64,000 nt of DNA from Breoghania sp963678585 (GCA_963678585.2 CAXXGA010000002.1:1116001-1180000), one strand, 5' to 3'. Shown: positions 19,027-31,563, counted from the stretch's first letter. The notes: generated by a model from the letters alone, not told the origin. Numbers and translations are program-made.

Positions 19027-20010
19027 TCAGTGCGCCGCAGCCGTATCGCCTTCCTCCACAGCGGAGCCGTTCGCCTTCGCGTCGCGTTCCAGTGCCTGAC
19101 GGTGCCGTACACTGCTCTGTGCTTCGATGAAGACGCGGCGCACATCGGCGTAACGCGTCTTTATCATCTCCTCCAGACGCGACGTCGTCTCCTCGACATC
19201 GGCTGCCGACAGGGTGTCGCGGAAATCGAGCGAGATGGCGACGAGAACGTCGTGCGGCCCCAGATGCATCGTGCGTAACTCGTTCAGCCCGACAACCGCA
19301 TGCTCCTGCGTGATGAGCGTTTCCACCGTCGCGATCAGCTCCGGCGCCGCCGCTTCGCCGATCAAAAGCCCCTTGGTTTCATAGGCGAGCAGGACCGCCG
19401 TTCCCGCAAGTACGATGCCGATGGCGACAGAGGCTGCGCCGTCAAACCATTCGATTCCGGTCATCTCCGCCGCGACGAGACCGGCAAAAGCGACGATCAG
19501 ACCAAGCATGGCGGCACTGTCTTCGAACAGGACCGTGAAGACGGTCGGGTCCTTGGATTGGCGCACAGCCAGGAGGTAGCTGCGTGCGCCGCGGGTATTG
19601 TTGAATTCGCGCAAGGCCACGAACCATGCGCCCGCCTCGAACACGAAAGCCAGTCCCAGAACGATGAAGTTGACGATCGGATTGGAAACCGGATGCGGAT
19701 GGAGCAGCTTCTGGATGCCTTCGTAAATGGAAACGCCCGATCCCACGGCGAAGATCAGGATCGCGACGACGAAAGCCCAGAAATAAAGTTCCACGCCGTA
19801 GCCGAACGGGTGGCGCTCATCGGCAGGCTTGGCGGCCTTTTTCATTCCGTGAAGCAGCAGGCCCTGATTGCCGGTATCCACCAGCGAATGAATTCCTTCC
19901 GACAGCATGGCCGAGGACCCCGTGTAAAACGCGGCGGCGAATTTGGTAATCGAGATCAGGGTGTTGCCCGCAAGTGCCGCGTAAATCACCTTCTTTGAGC
20001 CATGGGCCAT
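19027..20010 (-). CDS. Cation diffusion facilitator family transporter
   Basis: The 327-aa inner-membrane metal/H+ antiporter has about six predicted membrane segments, beginning with ISITKFAAAFYTGSSAMLSE. TM2 carries GIHSLVDTGNQG and TM5 carries WFDGAASVAIG, the paired metal-site regions of the family. The loop HPFGYGVELYFWAF is characteristic. The cytoplasmic C-terminal domain (about residues 210-327) resembles the dimerising metal-sensing domain. The HxxxD/DxxxD-type sites suggest Zn, Fe or Mn; the substrate is not resolved. Confidence 0.92.
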   Translation of the reverse strand: MAHGSKKVIYAALAGNTLISITKFAAAFYTGSSAMLSEGIHSLVDTGNQGLLLHGMKKAAKPADERHPFGYGVELYFWAFVVAILIFAVGSGVSIYEGIQKLLHPHPVSNPIVNFIVLGLAFVFEAGAWFVALREFNNTRGARSYLLAVRQSKDPTVFTVLFEDSAAMLGLIVAFAGLVAAEMTGIEWFDGAASVAIGIVLAGTAVLLAYETKGLLIGEAAAPELIATVETLITQEHAVVGLNELRTMHLGPHDVLVAISLDFRDTLSAADVEETTSRLEEMIKTRYADVRRVFIEAQSSVRHRQALERDAKANGSAVEEGDTAAAH

Positions 20011-20202
20011 TCAAATTGCCTCGCACGATAGTGACCGGTGTCGGGAAAAGAGGGCGCTACGATTTCCCGAATGGAAAAGAGGGGAAGCTGCACCATGCAA
20101 CAACTGGATTTCATGACGTACAAGGTCGTCTCGCACGGCATACGGTGGTTGAAAGATAGAAGCGTCTTGGCGAAAGTCGCAACAGGCATTGTCGCCGGAC
20201 GG

Positions 20203-20589
20203 ATGGCAATAGCCGTGCGGCTTGCCTCTTTGGGCTGTTTCGCGTCTCTGTTTCTTTTTACCGGGATATCTGCTGCTGGGGCGGGGGAGGTCGATGTCAT
20301 TGCCGTCAAGGCGCATGGAGACGGCGATGGAGGCTGGACGATTTCGGCCACCCTGCGCCATGAAGACAGCGGCTGGGATCATTATGCGGATCGTTGGGAA
20401 GCGGTCGGGGCTGACGGAAAAGTGCTGGCGGTGCGTAAGCTCGCCCATCCGCATGTGAACGAACAGCCTTTCACACGCTCGTTGTCGGGTGTCGTGATTC
20501 CGGTTGGAATCACTGTCGTGACAATCCGCGCCCATGACAGTGTGCACGGCTACGGCGGAAAGGAACTAAAGTTGCGGCTGGATGAGTGA
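20203..20589 (+). CDS. Secreted conserved hypothetical protein
   Basis: From ATG 20203 the product is 128 aa with a clear signal peptide (MAIAVRLASLGCFASLFLF, cleaved near AAGAGEV). The mature beta-rich domain contains HEDSGWDHYADRWEAVGADG and HPHVNEQPFTRSLSGV, stretches I associate with a conserved alphaproteobacterial family of unknown function. The frame stays open upstream, and ATG 20095 has a purine-rich ribosome-binding site, so the start is unsettled. It lies between divergent CDF and co-directional RND genes. Confidence 0.65.
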   Translation: MAIAVRLASLGCFASLFLFTGISAAGAGEVDVIAVKAHGDGDGGWTISATLRHEDSGWDHYADRWEAVGADGKVLAVRKLAHPHVNEQPFTRSLSGVVIPVGITVVTIRAHDSVHGYGGKELKLRLDE

Positions 20590-20674
20590 GTCCAGCCAAT
20601 TGCATGAAGATTGCTCAATGCTACGGCTATCGACATTCAATAGAAAAAGAAGGGCTTACATTCCGCCGCATTTC

Positions 20675-20712
20675 AGTATATAGGAATATTCGAATATACT
20701 AATATACGGGGT
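20675..20712. promoter_or_regulatory. AT-rich palindromic operator candidate before the RND operon
   Basis: An inverted repeat AGTATAT (20675-20681) / ATATACT (20694-20700) overlaps a perfect 12-bp palindrome ATATTCGAATAT (20686-20697). A further AATATAC copy follows. The AT-richness is striking against the GC-rich surroundings. It lies about 70 bp before the efflux operon, as expected for a repressor site; no regulator gene is adjacent. Confidence 0.65.
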
Positions 20713-20769
20713 GATCGAATGTGTACCTCTGCCAGGCCCGAAGGGCCGCACCATGTTGGAACCCGCATC

Positions 20770-21786
20770 ATGGTTGCCATGCGCGGCAAGGCCTTTGCCG
20801 GTCTTGCACTGTTGGCGTCGAGCTTGTCCCTCGCTGCGGGGATTAACTCCGCCGAAGCTGCGGATCTCACGGTTGAAAGCCGTCAGGTCGAAGACATCAA
20901 ACTAGTCTACGGCACCGTTCAGGCGACCGTTGATGTCGGCGCGCGCGCGCGAATTTCCGGCACTCTTGAAGTTCTGGATGTGACGGAGGGCAGCTTCGTC
21001 AACAAGGGCGACGTGATCGCACGGATCGTGGACGAGAAGCTGAACCTTCAGGCCAAGGCGCTGGAGGCCCGCATTCTGGCGGCACGCTCTCAGGTGACCA
21101 AAGCGGAACTCGACTACAACCGCGCCGAAGAACTGTTCAAGCGCGGCACGGTCGCCAAGGCCAGCATCGACCAGCTTGAAACCGCGCTCGTGGTTGCCCG
21201 CAACACGTTGAAGGCGACAGAGGCGGAACGCGCCGTGCTCGATCAGCAGATGGCGGAGGGCGACGTGCTCGCGCCGACAGCCGGTCGCGTACTCGATGTT
21301 CCGGTCACCGCCGGGTCGGTCGTCATGGGCGGGGAGGTGGTTGCCTCCGTAGCCGCGGACGGCTTCCTGCTGCGGATCGAGGTTCCCGAGCGCCATGCGA
21401 GCTTCATCGAACTCGGGGATCCCGTGAAACTCGGTGCCCCGGAGATCGGCGGCAGCGCAGAGGCCCGCGAAGGCGAGATCGTGAAGATCTACCCGCAGAT
21501 CAAGCAGGGACGCGTGATAGCCGACGCCAAGGTCGCCGGACTGGGCGATTTCTTTGTCGGAGAGCGCACGCAGGCGGCCATCTCGGTCGGCACGCGTGAT
21601 GCCCTTATCATTCCGGTGGGCTATATCGATACCCGCTTCGGGCTCGATTTCGTGCGTCTTGCGCGCGAGGACGGCGAACCGCTCGATATCGTTGTCCAGT
21701 TGGGCGCATATCGCGATCTGGAGGGTGAGCCCGGCGTTGAGATCCTGTCAGGCCTGAAGGCGGGCGACCGGCTGGTGATGCCATGA
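20770..21786 (+). CDS. RND efflux periplasmic adaptor subunit
   Basis: The membrane fusion protein links the inner-membrane RND pump to an outer-membrane channel. From ATG 20770 it is 338 aa with a signal peptide (LALLASSLSLAAG ... SAEAAD). Lipoyl-like halves flank a helical hairpin (LEARILAARSQVTKAELDYNRAEELF), followed by a beta-barrel region. An upstream in-frame ATG at 20719 is less likely because the signal peptide begins later. The stop overlaps the pump start by 4 nt (ATGA). An AT-rich operator-like site lies upstream. Confidence 0.9.
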   Translation: MVAMRGKAFAGLALLASSLSLAAGINSAEAADLTVESRQVEDIKLVYGTVQATVDVGARARISGTLEVLDVTEGSFVNKGDVIARIVDEKLNLQAKALEARILAARSQVTKAELDYNRAEELFKRGTVAKASIDQLETALVVARNTLKATEAERAVLDQQMAEGDVLAPTAGRVLDVPVTAGSVVMGGEVVASVAADGFLLRIEVPERHASFIELGDPVKLGAPEIGGSAEAREGEIVKIYPQIKQGRVIADAKVAGLGDFFVGERTQAAISVGTRDALIIPVGYIDTRFGLDFVRLAREDGEPLDIVVQLGAYRDLEGEPGVEILSGLKAGDRLVMP

Positions 21787-24700
21787 AACTCGGGATTTCC
21801 GGAAACCTGACGCGGGGCTTTATCCGGTCGCCGCTGACCCCGCTGCTGCTCTTTGCGGCGCTGGTGCTGGGCGCGGTCGCGCTCGTCACCCTGCCGCGCG
21901 AGGAAGAACCGCAGATCTCCGTGCCCATGGTCGATATCATGGTGCGCGCGGACGGCCTCAAGGCGCAGGATGCGGTCAAACTCGTCACCGAGCCGCTTGA
22001 AACCATCGTCAAGGCGATCCCCGACGTCGAGCATGTCTACAGCCAGACCGTCGACGATCAGGTCATGGTCACCGCCCGTTTCTATGTGGGAACGAGTTCC
22101 GACGAGGCGATCCTGCGCGTTCATGAAAAGATCCGCGCCAACATGGATCGCATCCCGACCGGCATCCAGGAACCGCTGGTCGTCGGGCGCGGCGTCGATG
22201 ACGTGGCGATTGTCGTGGCGACGCTGACGCCGAAGCCGGAAGCTGCCGCGCGCTGGAAGTCGAGCGGATTGTACGATCTGGCCGACGAGCTGCGGATCGA
22301 GCTTTCCCGGCTGGAGGATGTGGGGCTGACCTATATCGTCGGTGGCACGATGAACCAGATCCGGATCGAGCCCGACCCGGAGAAGCTGTCTCTTTACGGC
22401 GTCACGCTCGATCAGCTCATGGGCAAGGTGCAGTCGGCCAACCGATCCTTCATGGCAGGTCAGTTGCGCGACGGCGGCAAGGCGGTCTCCGTTGCCGCCG
22501 GGCAGACGCTTTCAGGCGTGCCCGATATCGGCCTCCTGCTGCTGACCACCCGTGACGGGCGTCCGGTCTACGTGAAGGACGTTGCGCGTACGGTCGTGGG
22601 GCCTGCGCAAGAGGAATCGCGCGTCTGGAACGTGGAGAAGCAGGCCGACGGCGCGTTGACGCGACTTCCCGCCGTCTCCGTTGCGGTTGCCAAGCGGCCC
22701 GGCGCAAATGCGGTCGTCATTGCCGAGGAAATCCTCCACCACATCGAGGATCTGAAGGGGCGCCTGATCCCGGATTCCATTGAGGTCAAGATCACCCGCG
22801 ACTATGGCGAGACCGCCAACGAGAAGGCGAACGAGCTGCTCCTGCATCTGGGGCTGGCGACGGTATCCATCGTGCTTCTGGTCGGTTTCTCCATTGGCTG
22901 GCGCGAAGGTATCGTGGTTTTCGTCGTTATCCCGACGACGATCCTGCTGACGTTGTTCTCCGCCAACATCATGGGTTACACGATCAACCGCGTGAGCCTC
23001 TTCGCGCTCATCTTCTCCATCGGTATCCTCGTCGATGATGCCATCGTGGTAATCGAGAACATCTCGCGCCACTGGGCGATGAAGGACGGGCGCGACCGGG
23101 TGCAGGGGGCCATCGAGGCCGTGGCGGAAGTCGGCAATCCGACCATCATCGCCACGCTGACCGTGGTTGCGGCCCTGCTGCCGATGATGTTCGTCTCCGG
23201 CATGATGGGCCCCTACATGAGCCCGATCCCGGCCAATGCGTCGGCCGCGATGGTGTTTTCCTTCTTCGTCGCCGTCGTGTTGACGCCGTGGCTGATGATG
23301 CGCCTTGCGGGCAAGGCCCCGGTGCATCACGCCCATGACGAGCATGGCGACGGCATGGACGCCGGCGGGGTTCTGGGACGAATCTATCGCGCTGCTGCGC
23401 GTCCGATTCTGATCAGCAAAGGCCATGCTCTGGCCTTCCTGCTGCTGGTGGGCGTGGCGACGTTGGGCTCCATGGTGCTGATCTACACCAAGGACGTGAC
23501 TGTCAAGCTGCTGCCCTTCGACAACAAGTCGGAGGTGCAGGTGATCCTCGACATGCCGGAAGGAACGGTGCTGGAAGACACCGACCGGGTGCTCGATGAA
23601 GCGGTCACGCTGTTGATGGATATCCCGGAGATCACCTCCATCCAGTCCCATGCGGGCACGGCCGCTCCCTTCAACTTCAACGGTCTCGTGCGCCACTATT
23701 TCCTGCGTTCCTCGCAAGAACTGGGCGATCTTCAGGTGAACCTGCTGCCCAAGGGCGAGCGCTCGCGCGAAAGCCACGACGTGGCGCTGGAAATCCGCGA
23801 ACGGTTGAAGGCGTTGGGCGTGCCGGTTGGAACCTCGGTGAAGGTGGTTGAAGTGCCGCCCGGCCCTCCGGTTCTCTCGACCCTGCTGGCCGAGGTCTAC
23901 GGCCCCGACGCAAAGACGCGCCGGGCTGTGGCGAACAAGCTTCAGGCGCTCTTTGAAGAGGTGCCGTTCATCGTGGACGTGGATAATAGCCACGGCCAGC
24001 CGAGCGAACGCGTCCGCTTCTCCATCGACCAGGAAAACCTCGAGTATCACGGGGTGTCGGAAGCCGATGTCTATAACGCCATCCAGTCGCTGCTGGGCGA
24101 AACGACCGTCGGCTATTCTCATCGCGGCGAAGGACGGCAGCCGATCGCCATCACGCTCGCTCTGCCCAAGAGCGAACGCGCTCTGACGGAGCGGTTGCTG
24201 GCGACGCCAGTGCCCGCCAATGCCCTGCCGGGCAACCGCGGCGTGGTGGAGCTGGGCGATGTGTTGACGATCACGCGGGAGCCGTCCTCCTACCTGATCT
24301 TCCGGCACAACCTGCGTCCGGTGGAGATGATCCAGGCGGACCTTGCCGGGGAGTACGAAGCGCCGATCTACGGCATGCTCGCCGTGCAGGACAAGATCGA
24401 TCAGGCCGACTGGGGCGATCTGCCGAAACCTCAGGTCGTGCTCCACGGCCAGCCCGTCAGCGACGCCGAAGTGGCGGTGCTGTGGGACGGCGAATGGGAG
24501 GTGACATGGGTGACCTTCCGCGACATGGGCGCAGCCTTCATGGTGGCTCTGCTGGCGATCTATTTCCTCGTCGTCGGCCAGTTCAGCTCCTTCAAGCTGC
24601 CGCTGGTGATCCTGACGCCGGTGCCGCTGACGCTGATCGGCATCATGATCGGTCACTGGCTGTTCGGGGCTCCCTTCAGCGCCACCTCGATGATCGGCTT

Positions 24701-25010
24701 CATCGCGCTTGCAGGCATCATCGTGCGCAACTCCATCCTTCTGGTGGATTTCGTGCGCCATGCCCGCACGCCCGACAGGGCCTTGAAAGATGTGCTGCTG
24801 GAGGCCGGATCGATCCGCTTCAAGCCGATCCTTCTGACGGCGCTTGCCGCCATGATCGGTGCGGTCGTGATCCTGACGGATCCCATCTTCCAGGGGCTCG
24901 CCATCTCGCTGCTCTTCGGCCTTGCCTCGTCAACGCTGCTGACCGTGCTCGTCATCCCGGCGATCTATGTCGTGCTGCGCGACGACGGGAAGCCTATGAG
25001 CGGTCAATGA
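21783..25010 (+). CDS. RND efflux transporter permease subunit
   Basis: The 1075-aa inner-membrane pump has the RND layout: TM1 near residues 15-35 (TPLLLFAALVLGAVALVTL), a large periplasmic domain, TM2-6, a second periplasmic domain and TM8-12. TM4 has the proton-relay aspartates in IGILVDDAIVVIENI. It belongs to the HAE-like branch; the pumped substrate cannot be told. There is a His-rich cytoplasmic loop (VHHAHDEHGDG) between TM6 and TM7. It is translationally coupled to its adaptor, and a terminator follows. No outer-membrane channel gene is in the operon. Confidence 0.94.
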   Translation: MKLGISGNLTRGFIRSPLTPLLLFAALVLGAVALVTLPREEEPQISVPMVDIMVRADGLKAQDAVKLVTEPLETIVKAIPDVEHVYSQTVDDQVMVTARFYVGTSSDEAILRVHEKIRANMDRIPTGIQEPLVVGRGVDDVAIVVATLTPKPEAAARWKSSGLYDLADELRIELSRLEDVGLTYIVGGTMNQIRIEPDPEKLSLYGVTLDQLMGKVQSANRSFMAGQLRDGGKAVSVAAGQTLSGVPDIGLLLLTTRDGRPVYVKDVARTVVGPAQEESRVWNVEKQADGALTRLPAVSVAVAKRPGANAVVIAEEILHHIEDLKGRLIPDSIEVKITRDYGETANEKANELLLHLGLATVSIVLLVGFSIGWREGIVVFVVIPTTILLTLFSANIMGYTINRVSLFALIFSIGILVDDAIVVIENISRHWAMKDGRDRVQGAIEAVAEVGNPTIIATLTVVAALLPMMFVSGMMGPYMSPIPANASAAMVFSFFVAVVLTPWLMMRLAGKAPVHHAHDEHGDGMDAGGVLGRIYRAAARPILISKGHALAFLLLVGVATLGSMVLIYTKDVTVKLLPFDNKSEVQVILDMPEGTVLEDTDRVLDEAVTLLMDIPEITSIQSHAGTAAPFNFNGLVRHYFLRSSQELGDLQVNLLPKGERSRESHDVALEIRERLKALGVPVGTSVKVVEVPPGPPVLSTLLAEVYGPDAKTRRAVANKLQALFEEVPFIVDVDNSHGQPSERVRFSIDQENLEYHGVSEADVYNAIQSLLGETTVGYSHRGEGRQPIAITLALPKSERALTERLLATPVPANALPGNRGVVELGDVLTITREPSSYLIFRHNLRPVEMIQADLAGEYEAPIYGMLAVQDKIDQADWGDLPKPQVVLHGQPVSDAEVAVLWDGEWEVTWVTFRDMGAAFMVALLAIYFLVVGQFSSFKLPLVILTPVPLTLIGIMIGHWLFGAPFSATSMIGFIALAGIIVRNSILLVDFVRHARTPDRALKDVLLEAGSIRFKPILLTALAAMIGAVVILTDPIFQGLAISLLFGLASSTLLTVLVIPAIYVVLRDDGKPMSGQ

Positions 25011-25066
25011 CCGCTCGCGGATCCGAAAGCCGCGGCCATTGATGGCGCGCGACTGTACAGTAAGTT

Positions 25067-25114
25067 CCCCCGGCATTCGTCCTCTTGAGGACCGGTGCCG
25101 GGGGCTTTTATTTT
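25067..25114 (+). terminator. Rho-independent terminator of the RND operon
   Basis: CCCCCGGCA (25067-25075) pairs with TGCCGGGGG (25096-25104), with an inner hairpin GTCCTC-TT-GAGGAC. It is followed by CTTTTATTTT. Confidence 0.9.
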
Positions 25115-25749
25115 GTGAAAAACGCCATCGCGCCGTCGGCGACGAATTGCACGCTCAGGGCTGCCAGAAGCACGCCCAGAAGACGCGTGAGTACGAGTTG
25201 GACCGTTGCCCCCATCAGCTTTTCGATGGTGTCCGCCAGCAGGAAGATCACGAAGCACAGGCCGAGAATGAAGAGCGATACGGCGATCAGCCCGACGAGT
25301 TCGATGCTGGTCTCCGCCTGTGACGACAGCAGGATAACCGCACTGATTGAAGCAGGGCCTGCGATGAGCGGGATGGCGAGCGGGAACACCGACACGTCCT
25401 GCGCATGCCCATGGTGATCGGCCTCCGGCTGCGCGAGCTTGTCGGCGGTGTCGCTCTTGCGTTCCGTCCGGTGACCGAAAATCATCTCGAACGCGATCAC
25501 GAAGAGCAAAAGCCCGCCGGAGACCTGGAAGGCGGGCACGGAAATGCCGAGTACGTTCAGGAGCGGCTTACCACCGAATATGAAGGCCAGAAGCAACGCG
25601 GCGGCGATGGATGTCGCCCGGATGGCGATGCTTCGTCGTGCGGGGCCTACAAGGCCCGGCGTGACGGCCAGAAACATCGGGGCGAGGCCAATCGGGTCGA
25701 TCGTGACGAACAGTGTCGCGAACGCGTTGATGAGGTATTCGGCAAGCAT
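25108..25749 (-). CDS. MarC family integral membrane protein
   Basis: The 213-aa product has about six membrane segments and the MarC family start MLAEYLINAFATLFVTIDPIGLAPMFLAV. Other family-like stretches are LAIPLIAGPASISAVILL and ARRSIAIRATSIAAALLLAF. Function is unproven; the old multiple-antibiotic-resistance link is not supported for the family. The long upstream open extension was discarded because this start matches the family. It is divergent from gyrA, with a 217-bp shared promoter region. Confidence 0.9.
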   Translation of the reverse strand: MLAEYLINAFATLFVTIDPIGLAPMFLAVTPGLVGPARRSIAIRATSIAAALLLAFIFGGKPLLNVLGISVPAFQVSGGLLLFVIAFEMIFGHRTERKSDTADKLAQPEADHHGHAQDVSVFPLAIPLIAGPASISAVILLSSQAETSIELVGLIAVSLFILGLCFVIFLLADTIEKLMGATVQLVLTRLLGVLLAALSVQFVADGAMAFFTK

Positions 25750-25966
25750 GGAGGGCTCCCGTTGCGGGTCGTCACTCTCCATAGCAGCGATGGTAGGCGC
25801 TTGCCACCGCCGGTTTGCCGCCACAATGTTGTGCGCAGCTTGCACGCCTATTCGTAAGTACCCGTAATCACGAAAGAAAATAGCGCGACTTAAAAGCCAT
25901 CTCATTTGGTCCGTCCGCCGGAATCGGCTATAAAGTAAGAATCTGTTCCAACCGACGAGATTTTTC

Positions 25967-28783
<2,817 letters not shown>

Positions 28784-28812
28784 GGCAGCACCTCAAGCCG
28801 AACAGGAAATGC

Positions 28813-28845
28813 AAAAGGGCCGCCTTTACCAAGGCGGCCCTTTTT
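28813..28845 (+). terminator. Rho-independent terminator, bidirectional
   Basis: GGGCCGCCTT (28817-28826) pairs with AAGGCGGCCC (28831-28840), flanked by AAAA and TTTTT. It lies between gyrA and a convergent small gene. Confidence 0.95.
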
Positions 28846-28894
28846 CACGAATGGCGAGAGCAGTCGACCGTTCGATCAGGTCATGCAGATTCGA

Positions 28895-29245
28895 TCAGGA
28901 CTGGGCCGGCATCCTCGTCAGAACCGTGAGGTTGTGGTCCGTGTCGGTGAAATCGACGGTGCGGCTCGGGGCCAGGCGCATGTTATCCTGCCCAGACAAG
29001 GCCTTCAGGCAGGCATTGTTCCAGTTGCCCCATGCCTGCCCGGCACAAGCCGGTTCGCCGCCAATGGCGAGGCGGTCGCTCTTCATGGCAGCGCCCGTCT
29101 GCATGTCGTCATAGGCGGGCGCGAAACTCACGCCGAAGAGGCCCATAAAAACTGTCACCGCTGCGGCGGTGGAGATAACCAGTTCGCGCAAACGGATATT
29201 GAAGGGGAAGGCAGTATTGAACCTGTCATTCTCTGTGTAAGCCAT
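28895..29245 (-). CDS. Small single-pass membrane hypothetical protein
   Basis: The 116-aa product (start MAYTENDRFN) has a short cytoplasmic N-terminus and one membrane segment near residues 22-43 (VISTAAAVTVFMGLFGVSF). A periplasmic region with two cysteines (EPACAGQAWGNWNNACLKAL) could form a disulfide. The end, TVDFTDTDHNLTVLTRMPA, is unremarkable. I do not recognise the family. It is convergent with gyrA and has no operon partner. Confidence 0.7.
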   Translation of the reverse strand: MAYTENDRFNTAFPFNIRLRELVISTAAAVTVFMGLFGVSFAPAYDDMQTGAAMKSDRLAIGGEPACAGQAWGNWNNACLKALSGQDNMRLAPSRTVDFTDTDHNLTVLTRMPAQS

Positions 29246-29612
29246 GATCGTTTTCCCTGCTCTCGACTGTGGCCATTTGTCGGCCTTCATTGCGCTCACC
29301 TTGCCCTACGTAACAAAAGGTTGCCGTGACGGGGGTCACAGGTTTGCGTTCAGTGGGCGATCAGCGTGCTTCCTGTAGGGAAACCAACGTCGAACCGGCT
29401 TCTTTGTTCCTGCCAGGGCGTGAATTGCGCCCCGTTGAAGGTGTGAAGCCTGTCCAATAGGGCGGGAAACAGGATGTTATCGCGCAACCGAGGCCGCTGG
29501 AATTTCGATGAAAACGGTTCCTGGCATCGGGTTGACCGCGACGGCGCGCGCCAAATCATGCCATAACGGCGCATGGTCCGCCGTTAAGGCCAAGTTTTCT
29601 GGAGCCGCATCT
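29246..29612. other. 367-bp divergent intergenic region
   Basis: It lies between the small membrane-protein gene (minus) and the DUF192 gene (plus) and should hold both promoters. A short dyad GTGAC-GGGG-GTCAC (29326-29339) is the only structure I see. There is no convincing ORF or RNA gene. Confidence 0.4.
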
Positions 29613-30104
29613 ATGATCAGCCGTCACGTATCGCGATCCTTGTCGCTTGTCGGTCTTTTGAGCGCCTTTTTCGTTCTTCTCGTCATGCCTGGGCTCCCTG
29701 GGTGGACCGCACAGGCGGCGGAAAAAGGACCTCTGACCGTTGTCACGAGCGCCGGGCGACATGATTTCGACGTGGAATTCGTCTCGAGCCCGCAGGATCG
29801 CGCGCGCGGTCTGATGTATCGAAAGTCGGTCCCGGAGGGCACCGGCATGCTGTTCGATTTCTACCGCGAAGGTCCGGTCGGTTTCTGGATGAAGAACACC
29901 TACGTGTCGCTGGATATGATCTTCATCCGCGAGAACGGGGCTGTCGCACGGGTCGAACACAATACCAAGCCGCTCTCCGAAGAGGTCATTCCTTCCGGCG
30001 TGCCGGTTCGATACGTGCTTGAAGTCGTGGCCGGTACGGCGAAGAGGCTGAATATCCAGCCCGGCGACAAGGTCGTCAGCGAGTTCATTCCCGCCAGCCG
30101 CTGA
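29613..30104 (+). CDS. DUF192 family secreted protein
   Basis: The 163-aa product has a signal peptide (SLSLVGLLSAFFVLLVMPGL, cleaved near AQAAEKG) and the DUF192 fold. Conserved stretches are DRARGLMYRKSVPEGTGMLF, GFWMKNTYVSLDMIFI and VLEVVAGTAKRLNIQPGDKV. The family is small, extracytoplasmic and functionally uncharacterised. I chose ATG 29613 because the signal peptide starts there. Confidence 0.88.
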   Translation: MISRHVSRSLSLVGLLSAFFVLLVMPGLPGWTAQAAEKGPLTVVTSAGRHDFDVEFVSSPQDRARGLMYRKSVPEGTGMLFDFYREGPVGFWMKNTYVSLDMIFIRENGAVARVEHNTKPLSEEVIPSGVPVRYVLEVVAGTAKRLNIQPGDKVVSEFIPASR

Positions 30105-30312
30105 TATGCGGGAAAGCCTGCGGAAGACCGCGGGATATGTCCGGGAAAGGTCTGTGGGTAAGGTGGGTAAAGCCCCTGTATATCCGTTGGGTGGTGTGTT
30201 GGAAGAGCCTGTTGGTAATCCGTGCGCTCAAGGTGGATAAGCTGTTCGCGGACATCGGCACAAAGGGTGTAAAACAGGCGATATCTCAGCCGTGCTTCCG
30301 CGCCTTGCCGCT

Positions 30313-30708
30313 TCAGAAATGCACCGATGAATCCATGATCTGAAGGTCCGCTTCACAGGTGGCCATATATTCCGACGTGCCGATGCGCGCGCGATTACGC
30401 GCGACCACTTCAAAGTCCTGCCCGTCGGCGAGGTTTATCGAAAGCCTTGAAAGCGTGGTGAAGTTGTCTAGCAGGGAAGCGCATTCCTGCGACCCGATAT
30501 GGCGTTCCTGAAAAGCGACGAGAGAGGCATTTCGGGGAAGAAGCCAATTCTCGATGATGCTCCCATCTTGCCGGCCTAGCGCTGTCTCCAGGATTTGCAG
30601 GTTTTCATAAAACCGATCGATGAAGGTTCGCGCAATACCCTCCGCCGCCGCGTTCGCAATGGAGGGCGGGCAGAAAAGAATAGAAAACATGATCAATGCG
30701 CGACGCAT
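30313..30708 (-). CDS. Secreted hypothetical protein
   Basis: The 131-aa product has a signal peptide (MRRALIMFSILFCPPSIANAAA). Its mature part is mixed helix/strand with two cysteines (SQECASLL and ATCEADL). I recognise no family. It stands alone, convergent with the DUF192 gene and divergent from the DUF4326 gene; the 208 bp before it show nothing notable. The signal peptide and ordinary composition support it being real. Confidence 0.55.
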   Translation of the reverse strand: MRRALIMFSILFCPPSIANAAAEGIARTFIDRFYENLQILETALGRQDGSIIENWLLPRNASLVAFQERHIGSQECASLLDNFTTLSRLSINLADGQDFEVVARNRARIGTSEYMATCEADLQIMDSSVHF

Positions 30709-30927
30709 CGTTGAATCAATTCGATGACAAAAACTTACGTAGCGTATGGCTGGGGCATCGGCTGTGCAAGCACAGAAAGAAGAACGGCGACCGGCCTTGG
30801 CCGATGCTATTCGGGTGCCGCCCCCTTCGGCGGGAGAAGACAGCTTCGGGTTGTTGTAGCTGGCTCTCTCGCGTCGACAGGCCTATGCTCGAATAAGGGG
30901 AGGGCTCATTGTCGAAGGGAGGTCGGC

Positions 30928-31260
30928 ATGCCCAGTCGTATCCAATTGAGCCGCAAGAAAGGGTGGAGGAAACCGGAAGGCGCCGTCGTGGTGTCACGTC
31001 CGGGAAAATGGGGAAACCCCTTCACGATAGCGGCTTCCGCAGCCGCCGGTCATGCAGATCCGCGCGCCCACGCTGTCCGCTCCTATGAAGCCTGGGTAAA
31101 GGGCGAAATCGCCCCGGAGATGGGCGGCGGCGCGCCTCCGAGCCTGGAGAAGATCCGGGCGGAACTCGGCGGCAAGGATCTGGCTTGCTGGTGCTCGCTC
31201 GATGGGCCGTGTCACGGCGATACGCTGCTGCGGTTGGCGAACGGCGCTCAAAAGGTCTGA
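30928..31260 (+). CDS. DUF4326 domain protein
   Basis: From ATG 30928 the product is 110 aa. It starts MPSRIQLSRKKGWRKPEGAV and includes SRPGKWGNPF, YEAWVKGEIA and LACWCSLDGPCHGDTLLRL, which match the DUF4326 family common in phages and bacteria. The two cysteines in CWC...CH are conserved in that family. Function is unknown. The open frame extends upstream, but that part lacks family character. Confidence 0.85.
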   Translation: MPSRIQLSRKKGWRKPEGAVVVSRPGKWGNPFTIAASAAAGHADPRAHAVRSYEAWVKGEIAPEMGGGAPPSLEKIRAELGGKDLACWCSLDGPCHGDTLLRLANGAQKV

Positions 31261-31286
31261 AATCAGCGGTCTGTTTCAGACTTTTT
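31249..31286 (+). terminator. Probable rho-independent terminator
   Basis: AAAAGGTCTGAAA pairs with TTTCAGACTTTT around a short loop, with one bulged G, and is followed by T residues. It overlaps the last codons of the DUF4326 gene and lies before the opposing tRNA-Arg gene. Confidence 0.6.
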
Positions 31287-31319
31287 GAATTTTGTGGTTC
31301 TGCTAAGTCATTGAAAATA

Positions 31320-31396
<77 letters not shown>

Positions 31397-31563
31397 GGCT
31401 TGATCGGGTGGATCAAATCCGATTGGTGCGTCTGAGCCGCAATTCAGGTTTGCGAGTCAGCCGCTGGCGCAAAGCCTGCCACAAGCGTCCACGAAAGTCT
31501 CGGTTCGGCGGACGTCTTCAGCATCTTTCGTGATGGCGTGGAAAAACCGGCCGGTCCCGAGGT

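Noticed and set aside
22512..24761. 749-codon open frame antisense to the RND pump gene
   Set aside because: His/Arg/Gln-rich shadow of a membrane protein gene; no family signal.
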